Below are positions 37,077-44,243 of a DNA stretch of 55,316 nucleotides, piece after piece. Origin of the DNA: Bifidobacterium cuniculi. Lineage in GTDB: Bacteria > Actinomycetota > Actinomycetes > Actinomycetales > Bifidobacteriaceae. The position numbers and the translations under genes are program-made. The notes beneath the pieces were generated by a model. It saw only the letters and a list, made by a program, of their open reading frames with translations, did not search any database and was not told the origin of the DNA. The number at the start of each line of letters is the position of its first letter. The first letter of the stretch is position 1. The DNA is taken from contig NZ_JGYV01000021.1 of the NCBI RefSeq assembly GCF_000741575.1, positions 17,797 through 73,112 on the forward strand. Direction: 5' to 3'.

Positions 37077-37820
37077 ATGGCTTTCCGCTCCGTTCCGCGG
37101 GCGCGCTCCCTGGGGCGCCAGACCGCATCCGCCCATTCCCTCGTCAACCGGGAAACCGTGCGCATCGACGGCATGCAGGTGACCGTGCTGCGCAAGAAGA
37201 ACCGCAACATGTACCTGCGTGTCAGGCCGCCCTACGGGGCGGTCGAGGTCACCGCGCCCGTACACATGCCCGTGCGTGCCATCGAGGATTTCGTGCGCGA
37301 ACGGCGGCCGTGGATCGAACAGGCACTCGCGAAGATGGCGACTGCCCGTGCCCGCACCTTCGCCGGCGGTGAGGCCCAGGAGTCCGTGCTGCGCGTCACC
37401 GCCACCGTCTCCGGTTCCGACGTCGAACATGCTTCCCATGCCGAGCCGACGGATGACTTCACCTGGAACGAACGTGCGGTGGAACAGGCGCGAACTGCCA
37501 TCGACCGCCAGTTGCCCGACCTGCTGCGCAAGTGGGAACCGATTATCGGCCGCGGTCCCTCCAAGGTCACCGTGCGCACCATGACTTCGCGCTGGGGTTC
37601 GTGCACCCCCAAGACAGCCCGCATCCGCCTCAATCTTCAGTTGGGACTGATGGACCCGAAGTTCTTGGAGTATGTGCTGGTGCACGAAATGGTGCACCTG
37701 TGGGAGGGCGGCCACGGCGCCGGCTTCCAGGCACGCATGGACGACGCCCTGCCCCGTTGGCGCGACCTGCGCCGCGATCTGAACAAGTGCACGATCCTGG
37801 CGGTGCCGGAGACGCAGTGA
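37077..37820 (+). CDS. YgjP-like zinc metallopeptidase (DUF45)
   Basis: A 247-residue protein of the YgjP/DUF45 family of predicted zinc proteases. The metal site is VLVHEMVHLWEGGHGAGFQARM: HExxH plus a downstream His, as in wss1/SprT-like enzymes. The preceding MTSRWGSCTPKTARIRLNLQL is the family hallmark. SprT-related proteases cut DNA-protein crosslinks, so the LexA-like operator at its start fits a DNA-damage role, although YgjP itself is not well characterised. Start ATG 37077 lies just after the operator; ATG 37059, which would put the operator inside the gene, is the alternative. The stop lies in a 16-bp-arm hairpin. Confidence 0.85.
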   Translation: MAFRSVPRARSLGRQTASAHSLVNRETVRIDGMQVTVLRKKNRNMYLRVRPPYGAVEVTAPVHMPVRAIEDFVRERRPWIEQALAKMATARARTFAGGEAQESVLRVTATVSGSDVEHASHAEPTDDFTWNERAVEQARTAIDRQLPDLLRKWEPIIGRGPSKVTVRTMTSRWGSCTPKTARIRLNLQLGLMDPKFLEYVLVHEMVHLWEGGHGAGFQARMDDALPRWRDLRRDLNKCTILAVPETQ

Positions 37821-37852
37821 GCAAGCGGCGCCAGTCGCGCCGCTTGCTCACT
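37816..37852. terminator. Hairpin overlapping the metallopeptidase stop codon
   Basis: Perfect 16-bp arms (AGTGAGCAAGCGGCGC and its complement) and a CAGTC loop. The TGA stop is inside the left arm. It is probably a terminator, on a smaller scale than the giant repeats but with the same feature of swallowing the stop codon. Confidence 0.8.
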
Positions 37853-38014
37853 CGAAGAGGCGTCGAACGCCATCGATGGGGCATCGAAAACAGCGGGACG
37901 CGGCCGGTTATTCCCGAAACGCGCGACTGTATGCCACTGGAGATAATCGTGTGCATCGCATGCACGAAGCCGGGATAGTGGAAGTCAGATGGAACCCCAA
38001 CGGAAGGAAGGTCC

Positions 38015-38626
38015 ATGACCGACACAATGACCACCCAGGAACGCATCTCGCAGAACGACGGCAGCCTGCCGACTGTCCTCATGATCGTAGGCTCGCTGCG
38101 CAAGCAGTCCTTCAACAGGCAGCTCGCCGAAGTCGCCGCCACTACCTTGGAAGGCAAGGCGAACGTGCGCATGCTCGACTGGAAGGACGTGCCGATCTTC
38201 AACCAGGACGACGAGTTCCCGGCGCCGAAGCCGGTGGCTGCCGCCCGCGCCGAGGTCGCCGCCGCCGACGGCCTGTGGATCTTCACGCCGGAATACAACC
38301 ACGGCGTGCCCGGCCCGCTGCAGAACCTGCTCGACTGGCTATCGCGACCGCTCGAGGACGGCGCGCCCGCCGTAATCCTGGGCAAGAACGTGACCGTGAG
38401 CGGCGCCGGCGGCATGAACTGCGTGCGCGACGCCTTCGCCACGCTGATCCCGACGCTCAACTTCCTCAAGATGGTCATTGCGCCGTCGTCCTTCACCGGC
38501 GTGCCGCTGGCCCGCGAGAACTTCATGGACAACAAGCTGACCATGGGCAAGGCGGAGCGTGACGCCATCGCGCACCAGGGCGAGATGCTGCTGTCGAACA
38601 TCGCGCTCGACATCCAGGTGCAGTGA
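38015..38626 (+). CDS. NADPH-dependent FMN reductase family protein
   Basis: A 203-residue flavodoxin-like oxidoreductase. The FMN phosphate-binding loop is IVGSLRKQSFNRQLA near residues 24-38, and the conserved FTPEYNHGVPGPLQNLLDW forms the flavin contact. It probably reduces FMN, quinones or azo-type acceptors with NAD(P)H. The ATG at 38015 has GGAAGGAAGG upstream. The region before it holds a TGCATCGCATGCA palindrome at 37952-37964 that could be an operator. The next small gene begins about 30 nt downstream. Confidence 0.9.
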   Translation: MTDTMTTQERISQNDGSLPTVLMIVGSLRKQSFNRQLAEVAATTLEGKANVRMLDWKDVPIFNQDDEFPAPKPVAAARAEVAAADGLWIFTPEYNHGVPGPLQNLLDWLSRPLEDGAPAVILGKNVTVSGAGGMNCVRDAFATLIPTLNFLKMVIAPSSFTGVPLARENFMDNKLTMGKAERDAIAHQGEMLLSNIALDIQVQ

Positions 38627-38655
38627 GCGCCGGTACGACCGCGAAGGGAGGCGCC

Positions 38656-39039
38656 ATGGGCAAATCGAAGATCGACAGGCTCGCCATCGGACACATGGTC
38701 ATCAACAGGGCCATCCAAGGCGTGCGTGTCGGCAAGCTAAGCAAAGACAGCAGCCTGCTCGACGTCGCCGAGGCAATGCTGCCAGAGATCAAACAGGTCA
38801 GTGCCGCATCCGTGGCTGCTGTGTTGGGCGGTGCGCTGATGTCGCCGAACAAGGCCAGGAGTTTGGCGAAGATCGGTGCGTTGGTCGGTGCCAGCTACGT
38901 GGTGCACCGGCGTCGCCAGTCAGTGCGGTCGGACATGCCGGACACGGCACACGCGGAACAGGACAAGACGACGATTGTCGACGCCGAAGTGACCGACAGC
39001 GCGGATCAGCCGGTGCGGCGTTTCCGTTTCCCGCACTGA
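38656..39039 (+). CDS. Hypothetical small protein with a hydrophobic segment
   Basis: I do not recognise this 127-residue protein. It has a basic start (MGKSKIDRLAIGHMV), a weakly hydrophobic helix-forming middle (SAASVAAVLGGALM and AKIGALVGASYVV) and a charged C-terminus. GGGAGG precedes ATG 38656 closely; GTG 38623, overlapping the FMN reductase stop, is an alternative. It is probably co-transcribed with the reductase. Codon use is like that of its neighbours, so it looks like a real gene. Confidence 0.65.
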   Translation: MGKSKIDRLAIGHMVINRAIQGVRVGKLSKDSSLLDVAEAMLPEIKQVSAASVAAVLGGALMSPNKARSLAKIGALVGASYVVHRRRQSVRSDMPDTAHAEQDKTTIVDAEVTDSADQPVRRFRFPH

Positions 39040-39042
39040 CCG

Positions 39043-39720
39043 TCAATCGACCCGTATGCCCAGGTTCTCGGCGAAAGCCTGGGCCAGGTCGGCGACCTGT
39101 GCGGCGTCCATGGTCACGCCGCACAGGTGTTCCACTCCCTCGACTTGCCGCAGCTGCGCCCCGCGCAGGTCGACGTGCTCCAACCGGGCATGCCGCGTCG
39201 ACAGTCTGCCGATGGCCGTACCGGGAAAGGCGACGCGTGTCAGGCGTGCGTCGGCAGCGTCGAAGTCGTCGATGATGCAGTCGCGGAACGCGACGTCGCG
39301 CCAGGTGGCGGCGCGCAGGTTCAGGTAGCCGATCCTGCAGTTCTCGACGATGATCGACGTCCAGGAGGCATCCATGGCGTCGAAGGCGCCGATGCGGCAG
39401 CCGGTGAAGAGGCTTTCGCCGTACTGGGCGCGCACGGCCGACAGCTCGGTGACGCTGCAGGTGTCGAAGCTGCAGTGCTGGACGTGCGATTGGTCGAGAT
39501 CCGCGTGGTCGGCGCGCAGCTGGGGGAAGGCGCAGTCGAGGAAGGTGCACAGCAGTCCGTGCAGATTCCGGATGGGGGAGTCGCTGGCGGTGGGGACCGT
39601 GAATCTCATGCCGTCGTAGGTCGACTCGCGGTTGATGGAGATGGCGGGAGCGCTGTCCGTGAGCGTCGGCGGTTCCTGGGTGGTGGAGGTGATGTGCGGT
39701 GCGACGATGCGGGAATCCAT
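39043..39720 (-). CDS. Pentapeptide-repeat-like protein
   Basis: A 225-residue protein whose central part shows the spaced pattern of pentapeptide repeats (CTFLDCAFPQLRADHADL, CSFDTCSVTELSAV, RLEHVDLRGAQLRQV), predicting a right-handed quadrilateral beta-helix. The function is unknown; some family members mimic DNA and bind gyrase, but many do not. The ATG at 39720 is 7 nt after TACAAT, indicating a leaderless mRNA. It converges with the previous small gene with only 3 nt between their stops. Confidence 0.75.
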   Translation of the reverse strand: MDSRIVAPHITSTTQEPPTLTDSAPAISINRESTYDGMRFTVPTASDSPIRNLHGLLCTFLDCAFPQLRADHADLDQSHVQHCSFDTCSVTELSAVRAQYGESLFTGCRIGAFDAMDASWTSIIVENCRIGYLNLRAATWRDVAFRDCIIDDFDAADARLTRVAFPGTAIGRLSTRHARLEHVDLRGAQLRQVEGVEHLCGVTMDAAQVADLAQAFAENLGIRVD

Positions 39721-39727
39721 GGTGCCG

Positions 39728-39755
39728 ATTGTAGATTGTCTTGGTGTTTTGTCGT
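39728..39755 (-). promoter_or_regulatory. Leaderless promoter of the pentapeptide gene
   Basis: On the minus strand ACGACA (39755-39750) and TACAAT (39733-39728) are 16 nt apart, and the start codon is 7 nt downstream. The -35 hexamer lies inside the arm of the 39744-39824 inverted repeat, so the hairpin directly abuts the promoter. Confidence 0.55.
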
Positions 39756-39824
39756 GCCGTCGACACGCTGTCGGACAGCTGAAAATCAGCTGTCCGACAG
39801 CGTGTCGACGGCACGACAAAACAC
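39744..39824. repeat. Giant inverted repeat with E4 core
   Basis: Perfect 39-bp arms with an AAA loop. The outer part is GTGTTTTGTCGTGCC. The core is the E4 module CACGCTGTCGGACAGCTG and its complement. It lies between two minus-strand genes, 4 nt after the stop of the upstream one, and insulates the pentapeptide promoter. Confidence 0.94.
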
Positions 39825-39828
39825 AGAA

Positions 39829-40389
39829 TCAGGTTTGGTTGGCAGCCTGCATTGCCTGCTGCTGCAGCGTCTCGAGCTGCCGTTCCATTTCCTCTTTCTG
39901 GGTCTCGTGTTGCTTGATGCGCTCGCGCAGTGCCGACGGGTCCTCCTGCGCGCTTGCCTCCAGTGCGGCCATGGAGTCACGGATGTTCTGCGTGCGCGTG
40001 GTGAGGTTGTGGATCATCATGTCCTCCTCCATGTCCGTCACCTCCAGCAGGCCGTCGCTGCCGCTGAGCAGGCTGGCGAGGTTGCCGAGTTCCTCGTAGT
40101 CGACGCTGCCCGTGTCATGGGCCTGGTACGTGTCCCAGCCGTCGTGAATCTGCCGCTTCAGTTCTGCGCGTGCCTGCTGCAGGGCCGGGCTTTCGGCGGT
40201 TTCCTGTGCGACGGTATGGCTCGTCTGGGCTTCGGTGCTTGCCGCGGCATGCTTGTCTGTGTGCGAGGACAGCCCCCACCAAGTGAAGCCGCCAGCGAGC
40301 AGGAGTGCGACCACGCCACCGACGATTGCCCGTCGCAGCGTGTGGTGGTCTTGGTGGTGATATTCGGTGTTGCCGTGTGTCTCGTCCAT
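39829..40389 (-). CDS. Single-pass membrane protein with coiled coil
   Basis: I do not recognise this 186-residue protein. A His-rich N-terminus (NTEYHHQDHHTL) precedes one membrane helix (IVGGVVALLLAGGFTWWGL near residues 22-40). An outside domain follows, with Gln/Glu-rich coiled-coil segments at the end (RIKQHETQKEEMERQLETLQ). The ATG at 40389 has AAAGGA 8 nt upstream. The candidate structured RNA at 40535-40644 lies about 145 nt upstream of it. Confidence 0.7.
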   Translation of the reverse strand: MDETHGNTEYHHQDHHTLRRAIVGGVVALLLAGGFTWWGLSSHTDKHAAASTEAQTSHTVAQETAESPALQQARAELKRQIHDGWDTYQAHDTGSVDYEELGNLASLLSGSDGLLEVTDMEEDMMIHNLTTRTQNIRDSMAALEASAQEDPSALRERIKQHETQKEEMERQLETLQQQAMQAANQT

Positions 40390-40534
40390 GGTCGGATCCT
40401 TTGCCGGTCGGTGATGGGGCCCTCCGCTCCCATCGACAAGACACCATGCTAGGCAGGAAAACTGGGAGATGGCTGGTGGCGTGTCCGGTATGAGGGTGAA
40501 GTGGCATGGTAGAGCCGGTGTGCATGGACCTTTC

Positions 40535-40644
40535 TGCTTATGAGGGGTGGGTTAACGCCGATAGGTCCGGTATGCCCCTTGGCATTTCAACCTTTTCAGC
40601 CCCTGTATCCGGCAGGGTCCCGCTTAACCCACCTCTCATAAGCA
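40535..40644. ncRNA. Candidate structured RNA (three-way junction) of unknown type
   Basis: A 21-bp outer stem (TGCTTATGAGGGGTGGGTTAA with its complement, one G-T pair) closes a 68-nt domain. That domain contains two small stems, ATGCC/GGCAT and CCCTG/CAGGG. Unlike the giant hairpins, it would fold as a multi-branched RNA. No T-run follows on either strand, and I do not recognise a known riboswitch or the usual tmRNA, SRP or 6S pattern. The rest of 40390-40757 shows nothing I can assign. Confidence 0.35.
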
Positions 40645-40757
40645 ATAAGCAACAGAGACGCAACGCAGGCACGACCGCCCATCTATTGCCTCCACGCCCC
40701 GCAACCGTTACCATGGCGACAATACGACACCGATGCCGTCACGAAAGGGACATCACG

Positions 40758-40796
40758 ATGGCGCAACTCCCAGCCGCCCCAGGTCCCATGGATTAG
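40758..40796 (+). CDS. Possible 12-residue open frame
   Basis: ATG 40758 is preceded by AAAGGGA at good spacing and encodes MAQLPAAPGPMD before TAG. The second half of the frame lies inside the left arm of the following giant repeat, so its sequence is a mirror of the region beyond the dps stop. It may be a remnant or a spurious frame; evidence is weak. Confidence 0.2.
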   Translation: MAQLPAAPGPMD

Positions 40797-40933
40797 GGGG
40801 GGCGCCCGGTCGAGGGCCAAACGCGAAGTAAAGCGGGCACCGGCTTAAAGGAGAGTTCTTTAAGCCGGTGCCCGCTTTACTTCGCGTTTGGCCCTCGACC
40901 GGGCGCCCCCCCTAATCCATGGGACCTGGGGCG
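40775..40933. repeat. Giant inverted repeat downstream of dps
   Basis: A 159-bp palindrome with perfect 76-bp arms and a GAGAGTT loop. The core holds E3 (AGTAAAGCGGGCACCGGCTT). The middle is GGGCGCCCGGTCGAGGGCC-like locus sequence with a seven-G run matched exactly by seven C. It ends 5 nt before the dps stop codon. Confidence 0.95.
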
Positions 40934-40938
40934 TGGTG

Positions 40939-41421
40939 CTAGTCGATCAGGTGGGAACGCATGAACCACTGGAACTGCTCGAGCTTCTGCACGTGGTCCT
41001 GGATGATGTTGGAGCTGATTACGTCGAGCTCGTCGAGCTCCTTGATGGCGGTGCGGTCGGCCTTGATGAACTCGTCGTAGTAGGCGTCGAGGGCGCGCAG
41101 GTACTCGAGGGTGTTCTGGCGGCCTTCGAGTTCGAACTTGTCCCAGGTGCGGAAGCGGATGATGTCATCCGGACGGCCCATCGGGGAGCCGCCGAGGGCG
41201 GCGATGCGCTCCGCGGTCTCGTCGGCCATGTCGAGCACCTCGTCGACCTGCGGGTCGATCATCTCATGCACGGCGATGAAATTCGGGCCCGCCACGTTCC
41301 AGTGGGCGTGCTTGAGCACGAGGGCGGCCGCCTGCTCCTGGCTGAGGCGCTCCTGCAGGATGCCGATGATCTTCTCGGAGGAAGCCTCGTCGAGGCCCGG
41401 GATGATGAATGACAGTGCCAT
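40939..41421 (-). CDS. dps: Dps family ferritin-like protein
   Basis: Dodecameric iron-storage protein that protects DNA from oxidative damage. The 160-residue protein has the inter-subunit ferroxidase pattern: HAHWNVAGPNFIAVHEM and D-x3-D-x-A-DETAERIAALGG. It lacks a long basic DNA-binding tail, so it may act mainly by iron sequestration. The ATG at 41421 has GGAAAGGA upstream. It is a single-gene unit bounded on both sides by giant repeats, a valuable function for an anaerobe meeting oxygen. Confidence 0.94.
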   Translation of the reverse strand: MALSFIIPGLDEASSEKIIGILQERLSQEQAAALVLKHAHWNVAGPNFIAVHEMIDPQVDEVLDMADETAERIAALGGSPMGRPDDIIRFRTWDKFELEGRQNTLEYLRALDAYYDEFIKADRTAIKELDELDVISSNIIQDHVQKLEQFQWFMRSHLID

Positions 41422-41511
41422 GGTTGTCCTTTCCGTTCGGTGAACCGTAGTCTTCCTTCGAGCTTAGACGATGCAGCTGTGCCATGCCTGGGCATGGGCT
41501 CAGGGCCTAAT

Positions 41512-41638
41512 GTTGGGGTGCTGCTAGAAATTGTTCATTTTTTTTGAACAAAATCTAGGGTGTGAGCACGGCTGCAAAGCAGCTGCTCACCCTAGATTTT
41601 GTTCAAAAAAAATGAACAATTTCTAGCAGCACCCCAAC
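41512..41638. repeat. Giant inverted repeat after the CNNM/CBS gene
   Basis: Arms of about 55 bp, perfect in the outer part. They contain a complete E1 element on each side (CTAGAAATTGTTCA, T-run, TGAACAAAATCTAG). The core is slightly irregular (TGAGCACGGCTGC against GCAGCTGCTCA). It lies 15 nt beyond the minus-strand stop at 41654. Confidence 0.93.
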
Positions 41639-41653
41639 GGCACGCCTGTCCGG

Positions 41654-42988
41654 CTAGTCATGGCCGTTCCGTTCGGCTACGCCCTCGGTCTCATCCTCCT
41701 GCTTGCGCACCTCGATCGTCTCGATACGCCGGCCATCGACCTTCGTGACGGTCATCGTGTAGCCGTCGTCCGAGGCCAGGTGGTCGCCGACCTCGCCCAT
41801 CTTGCCGGTGTGCGCCAGGAAGTAGCCGGCAACCGTCTCGTACGGGCCATCGGGCAGCTCGATGCCGGTCAGGTCGTCGAAGTCCTCGATCGTCATGCCG
41901 CCGTCGACGGTGGCCACGCCGTCGACGAAGGCGCCATGCACTTCGTCGCCGGAGACGTGCCGCTCCTCGGGCAGGTCGTACTCGTCACGGATGTCGCCGA
42001 CGAGTTCCTCGGTCATGTCCTCCAGCGTGACGATGCCGTCGGTGCCGCCGTACTCGTCGATGACGGTCGCCAGGTGGATGCCGCGCTGGCGCAGCAGCGC
42101 CAGGCTCGGCAGCAGCTTCGAGGTACCGGGAAGCGAGATGCCGTCGCGCGTCACGTCGCCGACGGTCATGCCGCCGGGGTTCTGCACGTCGAGCAGGTCG
42201 CGCACGTGCACGAAGCCGCGGATGTCGTCGAAGTCCTTGCCGCAGACAGGGTAGCGGGAGTACGGCATGTCGCGCACGAAGGCGGCGGCCTCGGCGAGCG
42301 GCATGTCCGCGTTGAGGAAGGCGACGTCGGCGCGCGGCCGCATGACCTCGGCGACGATGGTCTCCGAGGCGTCGAAGACGTCGTCGAGGATGGTGCGCTC
42401 GTCCTTGGTCAGGTTGGAGTTGGAGTTGACGAGCACGCGCAGCTCCTCGTCGGACACCTCGGACTCGGTTTCGTTCGGGTCGAAGCCGAGCAGGCGCACG
42501 ATGCCGTTCGTGTTCTTGCCGATGAGCCAGATGATCGGTTTGCAGATCTTGGCGAAGCCGCTGATGGCGGGCACGACGGCGCGCGCAATCTGCTCGTTGC
42601 GCTGCATGGCGATGCGCTTGGGCACCATCTCGGAGATGACGATGGAGCAGTAGGAGATGACGAGCGTGAGCACGATGGTGGTCAGGGGTGCGGCGACGCT
42701 GCTCGGCACGCCCCAGCTTTCCACCACGGGTACGACGTAGGGGGAGATCGACGATTCGCCGAAGGATGCCGACAGGAAGCCGGAGAGCGTGACGCCGATC
42801 TGCACGGTGGACAGGAAGGTGTTGGGGTCGCGGGCGATCTCGGCGACGCGAGCACCGCGGGCGTCCTCCTGCTCCATCTGGTCCAGTTGCGAACCGCGCA
42901 GGGAGACCAATGCGAGTTCGGTGCCGGAGAACACGGCGCCGAGCAGCAGGAAGACGAAGATGAGCAGGATGTTCAAACCTAGTGACAT
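41654..42988 (-). CDS. CNNM (DUF21)/CBS-domain transporter-like protein
   Basis: A 444-residue membrane protein of the HlyC/CorC family, bacterial relatives of the Mg2+ transporters CorB/CNNM. The DUF21 domain with its helices fills residues 1 to about 190 (FVFLLLGAVFSGTELALVSLR; ISYCSIVISEMVPKRIA). Two CBS motifs follow (VMRPRADVAFLN, GIHLATVIDEYGGTDGIVTLED), then a C-terminal CorC_HlyC domain (DFDDLTGIELPDGPYETVAGY). It is probably a magnesium or cation exporter. A TAGGCT hexamer ends 7 nt before the ATG, suggesting a leaderless mRNA. Confidence 0.9.
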   Translation of the reverse strand: MSLGLNILLIFVFLLLGAVFSGTELALVSLRGSQLDQMEQEDARGARVAEIARDPNTFLSTVQIGVTLSGFLSASFGESSISPYVVPVVESWGVPSSVAAPLTTIVLTLVISYCSIVISEMVPKRIAMQRNEQIARAVVPAISGFAKICKPIIWLIGKNTNGIVRLLGFDPNETESEVSDEELRVLVNSNSNLTKDERTILDDVFDASETIVAEVMRPRADVAFLNADMPLAEAAAFVRDMPYSRYPVCGKDFDDIRGFVHVRDLLDVQNPGGMTVGDVTRDGISLPGTSKLLPSLALLRQRGIHLATVIDEYGGTDGIVTLEDMTEELVGDIRDEYDLPEERHVSGDEVHGAFVDGVATVDGGMTIEDFDDLTGIELPDGPYETVAGYFLAHTGKMGEVGDHLASDDGYTMTVTKVDGRRIETIEVRKQEDETEGVAERNGHD

Positions 42989-43018
42989 GCTGCCCAGCCT
43001 AGGGCATGCGCCGGTCAG

Positions 43019-43044
43019 CGTGATGTTTTGAACAAAATCTCACG
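43019..43044 (-). terminator. E1-related hairpin after the carbonic anhydrase gene
   Basis: CGTGATGTTTTG, AA, CAAAATCTCACG: a 26-bp imperfect palindrome 5 nt downstream of the minus-strand stop. It contains the GAACAAAATCT half of E1. It is a short stand-alone member of the E1 family. Confidence 0.6.
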
Positions 43045-43049
43045 AGGGG

Positions 43050-43745
43050 TCAGAAGCTCAGCACCTCCACCAGGCCGGTGTCCAGGCGGTAGCGGGCGCC
43101 GACGATCATGAGGCGCTGGGCGGCCAGTGCCTCGCGGATGGTGTCGGAGTGGGTCACGAGCTGTTCGATGGTGCGCGCGATGTTCACCTGTTCGTAGTCG
43201 TCGGCGGTGTCGAGGCCGGCCATGCGCGCCTGCCACACGGACATGCCGAGGTCCTTGAGGAAGGCGGATTCGCTGGAGGCGATGACCTCGTCGAGGTCCT
43301 CCATGACCTCGTTGCGGGTGGAGTCGTCCGGGTCGGTGAACTCGGCGAGGGTGTGCTCGATGAGCTGGTCAAGCTCCGTGGCGCCTTTCTCCATGGCCGC
43401 GCAGTGCTGGTGGCCGAGGACGACGAGCAGGCTGACGTGCAGCGTGCCGACGGCATATTCGAGCGACTGGAGGACGGCGGGGTCGAGCATCTCGCCTGCC
43501 GTGCGCGCGGTGAACATGTCACCCAGGCCGGCGTCGAAGATGATTTCGGGAGGGACGCGAGAGTCGGAGCAGGACAGGACGGCGGCGTCCGGGTTCTGCG
43601 TGTCGATGAGCGATTCACGGGTCTGCGGATCCTGCCAGGGGTGTTCCGCCTTGCCCTCTGCGAAGCGGCGGTTGCCGGCGAGCATGCGGCTCCATGTGCT
43701 GTTCGCGGTGGTTTCCTGGATCGTGTCGTCGTGTTCGTTCGCCAT
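43050..43745 (-). CDS. Beta-class carbonic anhydrase
   Basis: Interconverts CO2 and bicarbonate with zinc. The 231-residue protein has the beta-class ligands C59, H112 and C115 (LSCSDSRVP; GHQHCAAM) and the D61-R63 dyad. The insertion after the second ligand is acidic and longer than in plant-type enzymes. The ATG at 43745 has GAAGGAG 8 nt upstream. The bicarbonate-using ppc gene lies close by, a sensible metabolic pairing, although they are separate transcription units. Confidence 0.94.
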   Translation of the reverse strand: MANEHDDTIQETTANSTWSRMLAGNRRFAEGKAEHPWQDPQTRESLIDTQNPDAAVLSCSDSRVPPEIIFDAGLGDMFTARTAGEMLDPAVLQSLEYAVGTLHVSLLVVLGHQHCAAMEKGATELDQLIEHTLAEFTDPDDSTRNEVMEDLDEVIASSESAFLKDLGMSVWQARMAGLDTADDYEQVNIARTIEQLVTHSDTIREALAAQRLMIVGARYRLDTGLVEVLSF

Positions 43746-43798
43746 GTGCCATGCTCCTTCGGATTTCGGCTGCTGGGAACGATTGTAGCCAACGGTGT

Positions 43799-43866
43799 GT
43801 GCGTGTGGCTGTCTGCTAGAAATTGTTCATTTTTCTGAACAAAATCTAGCAGACAGCCACACGCAC
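43799..43866. repeat. Inverted repeat with a single central E1 element
   Basis: Arms of about 34 bp (GTGCGTGTGGCTGTCTGC outside, then E1). The central E1 keeps its unpaired AA/AA positions (TAGAAATTGTTCA...TGAACAAAATCTA). It lies directly after the stop of the small peptide gene and upstream of the carbonic anhydrase gene. Confidence 0.92.
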
Positions 43867-43871
43867 GGTTC

Positions 43872-44012
43872 CTAGAGCAGGCAGGAATCCCAGGCGCAGG
43901 CGGCCATGGACATGGCCACGACGATGGGGGATGCGGGTGCGGGCGCCACGGCGTGCGTCACCGCGTTTTCCTCCATTGGCGTCTCCTGGGCGCGTTCGTT
44001 ACGGTCCGTCAT
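43872..44012 (-). CDS. Small Cys-containing peptide, candidate signalling or RiPP precursor
   Basis: A 46-residue reading frame with a strong ribosome site (AAGGAG, 9 nt before the ATG). The first half is polar and acidic (MTDRNERAQETPMEENAV). An Ala/Pro hinge follows, then a hydrophobic tail ending MSMAACAWDSCLL with two Cys and two nearby Ser. Leader-plus-core layout and size resemble peptide pheromone or lanthipeptide precursors, but no modification enzyme, protease or transporter is adjacent. I do not recognise a family. It is bounded by two giant repeats, so it is an independent transcription unit. Confidence 0.55.
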   Translation of the reverse strand: MTDRNERAQETPMEENAVTHAVAPAPASPIVVAMSMAACAWDSCLL

Positions 44013-44136
44013 GATGCTCTTCTCCTTGCATCGGTCGATTCACGATGCCCAACACCATGGCATAGCCGTAGACGCCCCCACAAGACCGTGTCCTCCATGA
44101 GGACGGCGCCGTCCCATCTCCCGGAATGGGTGGGGC

Positions 44137-44209
44137 ATCCGTGCGTTATAAGGGGCGTCACCATGCTGTCCGAGACAGCATGGTGACGCCCCTTATAACG
44201 CACGGATGA
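44137..44209. repeat. Giant inverted repeat downstream of ppc
   Basis: Perfect 35-bp arms with a 3-nt loop. The outer part is CATCCGTGCGTTATAAGGGG. The core CACCATGCTGTC/ACAGCATGGTG is a relative of E4. It separates ppc from the small peptide gene; 44013-44136 between them should hold the peptide promoter, which I could not define. Confidence 0.93.
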
Positions 44210-44243
44210 GAAGGTTGCCCCTCGCACCCAAGGTCTCACGACA

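Noticed and set aside
40535..40644. Resemblance of GGGGCTGAAAAGGTTGAAA to the start of tmRNA
   Set aside because: No downstream tag-coding or 3' tRNA-like part is present and the domain closes after 110 nt.
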